Below, piece after piece: positions 54,805 to 57,528 of a stretch of 57,528 nt of DNA. The DNA is taken from assembly GCA_013043165.1 (NCBI GenBank), contig JABDOQ010000099.1, positions 1 to 57,528 of the forward strand. The letters are read 5' to 3'. The number at the start of each line of letters is the position of its first letter. The stretch's first letter is position 1. The DNA comes from Woeseiaceae bacterium (lineage in GTDB: Bacteria; Pseudomonadota; Gammaproteobacteria; Steroidobacterales; Woeseiaceae). The notes below the pieces were generated by a model. The model was not told the DNA's origin, did not search any database, and worked only from the letters and a program-made list of their open reading frames with translations. The position numbers were made by a program, and so were the translations under genes.

Positions 54805-54970
54805 TTGTTATGTAAAGTCCGGGTAAGCGCGTACAAGAGTAATGTCTGTAATTTAAAATAGATACGGCAACTTCCTGATAATGCTTGCGCTGTTCACCAG
54901 AGTTGATTAGCGTGGGCAAAGCGAACTGTGGCAGAGAATCCGCGTTCGCGGAAGTCGCTGGGGTAAAGGC

Positions 54971-56209
54971 ATGGATCTAGAGAATCTGTCGCAATCAGGG
55001 ATTCGACGAATAGCTGACTATTCGCCGTACCTTGACCAGTTGGCTGGACTGGCCCAACAGATGGGCCTGCGGCAGCGCAGCAACCTCGTCCATCTCGAAA
55101 AGTGCCTGCACAGCCATTGGTCGCTCGGGCAAAACAATATACTGAGCTGGTCACCCCTGGATGACGGCGTGTCGATTCTCGTTGTTCCCCACTATGCGAT
55201 AGCTGAGTACACGTCGCCGCGAGCCAACGGTCTTCCACCGCGGCTGTCACCCCGGTTCATCACAGAATTGATCTCCGGCGACCGCCAGCTTTCCATCCCG
55301 CAAATGCAGAAAGTGGCCCGTTTGCTGCAGGTAGAACCGATTCACGTGCCGCTGCGCCAGCCACTTTCCGGCACTAGGGTTGAAACTCAAATCATCGAGA
55401 AAATGATCCAGCGTTACGGCATCAACTATGTTGCGAGCCGGGCCGTCACGCTGTTCGATATCGTCGGATTTGGTCTGTTGACGCCCTTTGAACAAATGAC
55501 GCAGCTCAACAGCCTGTCCTACTCGCTGAATTCCGCCCATGCCAAGATGCTCGAGCAGGACGTAAACCTGAATTTTGCGCGCTCATCGAGTGGCGATGGC
55601 TTCTATATCTGGAACCGCGACGACGGGCTCGAGGCCAGCGTCAATCTGTACCACCTGATGCACATCGTGCTGGCCGACAATGCGATTGCACGCAGCAAGT
55701 CGAATTCCAAAGCCGTACCGCGCCTGCGCGCCTGCTTTCACGTCGGCAGCTGCTACGAATTTCACCAGGCGGAAGGCCTCAATCCAACCATGCACGACTT
55801 CATCGTCGGTGATGTGACCATAGAACTCGCGCGAATGATCGATGCGGCCCTGCCCGGCCAGATCCTCGTCGGCGACTTCATGGCGGACATCGAAGCACAC
55901 GACAAGGAAGACGAAAATTACATAGACCCCAACATTGATGCCGTTACCTTCCTGGAAAGGGCCCAGGGAAATCTCGCTCTTCTGAGTGGCATGGAGCTCG
56001 CCGGCGAGCGCGTGACCGCCATCAAGTGCTACCTGACCGGCGAGAATATGGGCGGCGGGCAGTTCAACATTCGCCGCCTGACGATCAAGGACAAGCACGG
56101 CCTTTCGCGCGTCGCATTCAACGCCAAAGTGAACATCTACCGCGAAACCGCGCAGCCAATATTGCTTGGCATACAGGACAGAAAGCTGCCGACAATCGGT
56201 ACTGTCTAG
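54971..56209 (+). CDS. Class III nucleotide cyclase-like protein with unknown N-terminal domain
   Basis: A 412-residue soluble protein. Residues 1-130 match no domain I recognise. From about 155, the sequence follows the class III cyclase fold: VTLFDIVGF with metal-binding Asp163, SSGDGFYIW with Asp209, RLRACFHVGSCY, and HDFIVGDVTIELARMID. In the last, Asp276 aligns with the adenine-selecting Asp and Arg288 with the transition-state Arg, while the usual Asn is Ile284. Activity is therefore in doubt: it may be a divergent cyclase or a nucleotide-sensing relative. Transcribed alone, divergently from the dehydratase gene, 23 bases ahead of the TspO-like gene. Confidence 0.7.
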   Translation: MDLENLSQSGIRRIADYSPYLDQLAGLAQQMGLRQRSNLVHLEKCLHSHWSLGQNNILSWSPLDDGVSILVVPHYAIAEYTSPRANGLPPRLSPRFITELISGDRQLSIPQMQKVARLLQVEPIHVPLRQPLSGTRVETQIIEKMIQRYGINYVASRAVTLFDIVGFGLLTPFEQMTQLNSLSYSLNSAHAKMLEQDVNLNFARSSSGDGFYIWNRDDGLEASVNLYHLMHIVLADNAIARSKSNSKAVPRLRACFHVGSCYEFHQAEGLNPTMHDFIVGDVTIELARMIDAALPGQILVGDFMADIEAHDKEDENYIDPNIDAVTFLERAQGNLALLSGMELAGERVTAIKCYLTGENMGGGQFNIRRLTIKDKHGLSRVAFNAKVNIYRETAQPILLGIQDRKLPTIGTV

Positions 56210-56232
56210 CGAGACCATCGGAGCGACTGTAT

Positions 56233-56994
56233 ATGCAGAGACCACTGTCGGACTGGGGCGGCAACATAGCCGCGTTCATACTCGTCGTCGTACTCAACGC
56301 ACTTGCCAACGCCCTGCCCATCAACGGTCAGACAATGCCCGAAATCTCGGCAAAATACCCGTCGCTGTTCACGCCGGCCGGCTTCACGTTCTCGATCTGG
56401 GGCGTGATTTACCTGGCACTGCTCCTGTTCGTCGTCTACCAGGCGCTACCTGCGCAGCGAAACAACGAAACGATAGCCGGTATCAGTCGGCTGTTTCAGG
56501 TCAACTGCGTCGCGAATGCGAGCTGGATCGTCGTCTGGCACTACGACTTGCTGACGGTTTCGCTGCTAATAATGCTGGTCCTGCTGATTACACTGATCTT
56601 GATTTACCGTGCGCTGCTCGGCGTTGTCGAGCAGGCGTCCATAGGGCAGCACTTGTTCCTGCATCTTCCTTTCAGTCTGTACACGGGCTGGATCACAGTT
56701 GCGACGATCGCGAATATCAGCATCGTGCAAACAGGCTTTGGCTGGGACTATATCGGACTCACCGCCGTGAACTGGACGCTGCTGAAACTGGCCCTTGCGG
56801 GAGCGATCGGAGCAGCCGTCGTCCTGCGATTTGGCGATGCGGTTTTTATACTCGTCGTGGCATGGGCCGCTTACGGAATTTCCGTAATGCAGTCCGCAAC
56901 TCCCGCGGTATCGGGCGGGGCATTGACCCTGTCATTATTGGCGCTGTTGCTCGCAATGAACGAAGCCGTAATGCGGCTGCGACGTCTTGCATAA
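56233..56994 (+). CDS. TspO/MBR-related tryptophan-rich membrane protein
   Basis: A 253-residue membrane protein with about seven hydrophobic helices. The segment FTPAGFTFSIWGVIYLALLLFVVYQ (about residues 46-70) and repeated tryptophans in the helices (WIVVWHYD, LYTGWITVATIANIS, FGWDYIGL) are characteristic of bacterial TspO-related proteins of the longer type. A tetrapyrrole or ligand-sensing role is assumed for relatives but not shown. GGAG lies nine bases before the ATG at 56233. It may be co-transcribed with the cyclase-like gene upstream and the ferritin-like gene 18 bases downstream. Confidence 0.75.
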   Translation: MQRPLSDWGGNIAAFILVVVLNALANALPINGQTMPEISAKYPSLFTPAGFTFSIWGVIYLALLLFVVYQALPAQRNNETIAGISRLFQVNCVANASWIVVWHYDLLTVSLLIMLVLLITLILIYRALLGVVEQASIGQHLFLHLPFSLYTGWITVATIANISIVQTGFGWDYIGLTAVNWTLLKLALAGAIGAAVVLRFGDAVFILVVAWAAYGISVMQSATPAVSGGALTLSLLALLLAMNEAVMRLRRLA

Positions 56995-57012
56995 AACATT
57001 GGGGAGAAGCAC

Positions 57013-57300
57013 ATGGCAAATGAGGGTTATCACGAACCAATTGAGGAACTCTCGGCCGAGACGAGAGATATGCATCGGGCAATCACGTCACTAATGGAGG
57101 AACTCGAAGCCGTCGACTGGTACAACCAGCGGGTCGACGCCTGCCACGATAAAGACCTGAAGGCTATCCTTGCGCACAACCGCGACGAAGAAAAGGAACA
57201 TGCTGCGATGGTCCTTGAATGGATTCGACGCAAGGACAAAACGTTTGAAAAAGAACTAAGGGATTTCCTCTTCACCGATAAACCGATCGCTCACAAGTAG
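57013..57300 (+). CDS. Encapsulated-ferritin (EncFtn) family protein lacking a targeting tail
   Basis: A 95-residue helical iron-oxidising protein of the EncFtn family. The block MEELEAVDWYNQRVDAC and ILAHNRDEEKEHAAMVLEW is nearly the same as in Rhodospirillum rubrum EncFtn; Glu30, Glu60 and His63 correspond to its ferroxidase Glu32, Glu62 and His65. Family members assemble as a ring of dimers inside an encapsulin shell, which stores the iron. Here the protein stops at DKPIAHK with no C-terminal shell-targeting peptide, and no encapsulin gene follows before tRNA-Pro. GGGGAGAAG lies upstream of the ATG. Confidence 0.87.
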   Translation: MANEGYHEPIEELSAETRDMHRAITSLMEELEAVDWYNQRVDACHDKDLKAILAHNRDEEKEHAAMVLEWIRRKDKTFEKELRDFLFTDKPIAHK

Positions 57301-57316
57301 GGATAAGGCTGCGGGG

Positions 57317-57378
57317 CGAGAAGATGGGCCTTCGGCCTGTCGGCCGGCGTTGCCGGCCTCGGTGCGAACTTCTTCTCG
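57317..57378. repeat. Palindromic three-stem element next to tRNA-Pro
   Basis: An outer stem CGAGAAGA/TCTTCTCG encloses a GGCC-TTC-GGCC hairpin and a perfect GGCCGGC-GTT-GCCGGCC hairpin, giving a cloverleaf-like fold. Bases 57312-57325 also repeat 14 bases (CGGGGCGAGAAGAT) of the 3' part of the nearby tRNA gene. Confidence 0.55.
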
Positions 57379-57401
57379 TTCGGTCTCTCTCGCCCAATAC
57401 G

Positions 57402-57441
57402 AAAAACGACCACTCACTAAAAGTGAGAGTGGCCGATTTTT
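57402..57441. terminator. Bidirectional terminator between the EncFtn gene and tRNA-Pro
   Basis: CCACTCACT pairs with AGTGAGAGTGG (two-base bulge) around an AAA loop. A run of A lies on one side and a run of T on the other, so transcripts from both strands can end here. Confidence 0.85.
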
Positions 57442-57447
57442 CTAAAT

Positions 57448-57524
57448 TGGTCGGGGCGAGAAGATTCGAACTTCCGACCCCCACAACCCCATTGTGGTGC
57501 GCTACCAGGCTGCGCTACGCCCCG
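57448..57524 (-). tRNA. proL: tRNA-Pro, anticodon GGG
   Basis: Read on the minus strand, a 77-base cloverleaf folds: acceptor stem CGGGGCG/CGCCCCG, D-arm GCGC-AGCCTGGTA-GCGC, anticodon stem CCACA/TGTGG with loop ATGGGGT (anticodon GGG), T-arm GGAAG-TTCGAAT-CTTCT, discriminator A and an encoded CCA. It resembles the E. coli GGG-reading proline tRNA, whence the symbol by analogy. Its promoter lies beyond the window. Confidence 0.95.
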
Positions 57525-57528
57525 ACCG

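Noticed and set aside
57272..57484. 70-codon frame on the minus strand with [13 protein letters not shown]
   Set aside because: This is the well-known false protein produced by reading next to and through tRNA genes; the tRNA-Pro explains it.
1..57528. CRISPR arrays, insertion sequences, prophage or rRNA genes
   Set aside because: No regularly spaced repeats, transposase or integrase motifs, phage genes or rRNA sequences were seen in reading the window.

Overview
The window reads as a chromosomal segment of a GC-rich gammaproteobacterium. By eye it resembles the Xanthomonadales/Woeseia-like part of the class. That placement is inference. It rests on a fused aspartokinase-diaminopimelate decarboxylase, a TrpR-family regulator gene heading the his operon, a SAM-I riboswitch on a metB-metX transcript, a rhombosortase, and a TtpC-type TonB cluster. 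No phage, IS element, rRNA operon or CRISPR array was seen. Gene density is high and almost all genes lie in short-gap or overlapping operons.

Layout. (1) 1-2421, minus strand: fatty-acid synthesis genes fabD-fabG-acpP-fabF (fabF runs off the window). (2) 2482-8706: a rhombosortase gene, then divergently the gspGHIJKLMN part of a type II secretion system; gspCDEF are not here. (3) 8719-15895, minus: an AlaA-like aminotransferase followed by an AddB-like and an AddA-like helicase/nuclease pair. (4) 15923-22648: a class III CoA-transferase, a DUF6491-type lipoprotein, a sulfurtransferase, etfBA, a Prx5-type peroxiredoxin, an acyl-CoA dehydrogenase and a [2Fe-2S] ferredoxin. (5) 22756-28402, minus: a seven-gene TonB energising cluster (DUF3450, TtpC/ExbB, ExbB, two ExbD, TonB, TPR protein).

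(6) 28947-49966 is an amino-acid biosynthesis block with several visible control devices. ilvC-leuACDB sits behind a promoter, a leucine-rich leader peptide and an intrinsic terminator, which is classic attenuation. metB-metX runs the other way behind a SAM-I riboswitch. A TrpR-family gene and hisGDCBHAFE follow, with hisF apparently starting at AUU and hisI absent. A secreted protein of unknown function and a gst remnant come next, then the lysC-lysA fusion, which has its own palindrome over the -35 box and a terminator in its leader, then ilvD. The palindromes in front of the his operon and lysC-lysA are nearly the same sequence, which suggests one regulator for both. (7) 50036-57524: a membrane Ser/Thr kinase with a Calx-beta tail, a FAD-linked 2-hydroxyacid dehydrogenase overlapping a threonine/serine dehydratase, a class III cyclase-like protein, a TspO-like membrane protein, an encapsulated-ferritin family protein without a targeting tail, a structured repeat, and tRNA-Pro(GGG).

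Most genes are ordinary housekeeping. The interest lies in the regulatory DNA between 28.9 and 48.2 kb and in a few unusual proteins: the cyclase-like protein, the kinase/Calx-beta fusion, the tail-less EncFtn and the rhombosortase next to the T2SS. All calls come from reading the sequence; no alignments or searches were run.
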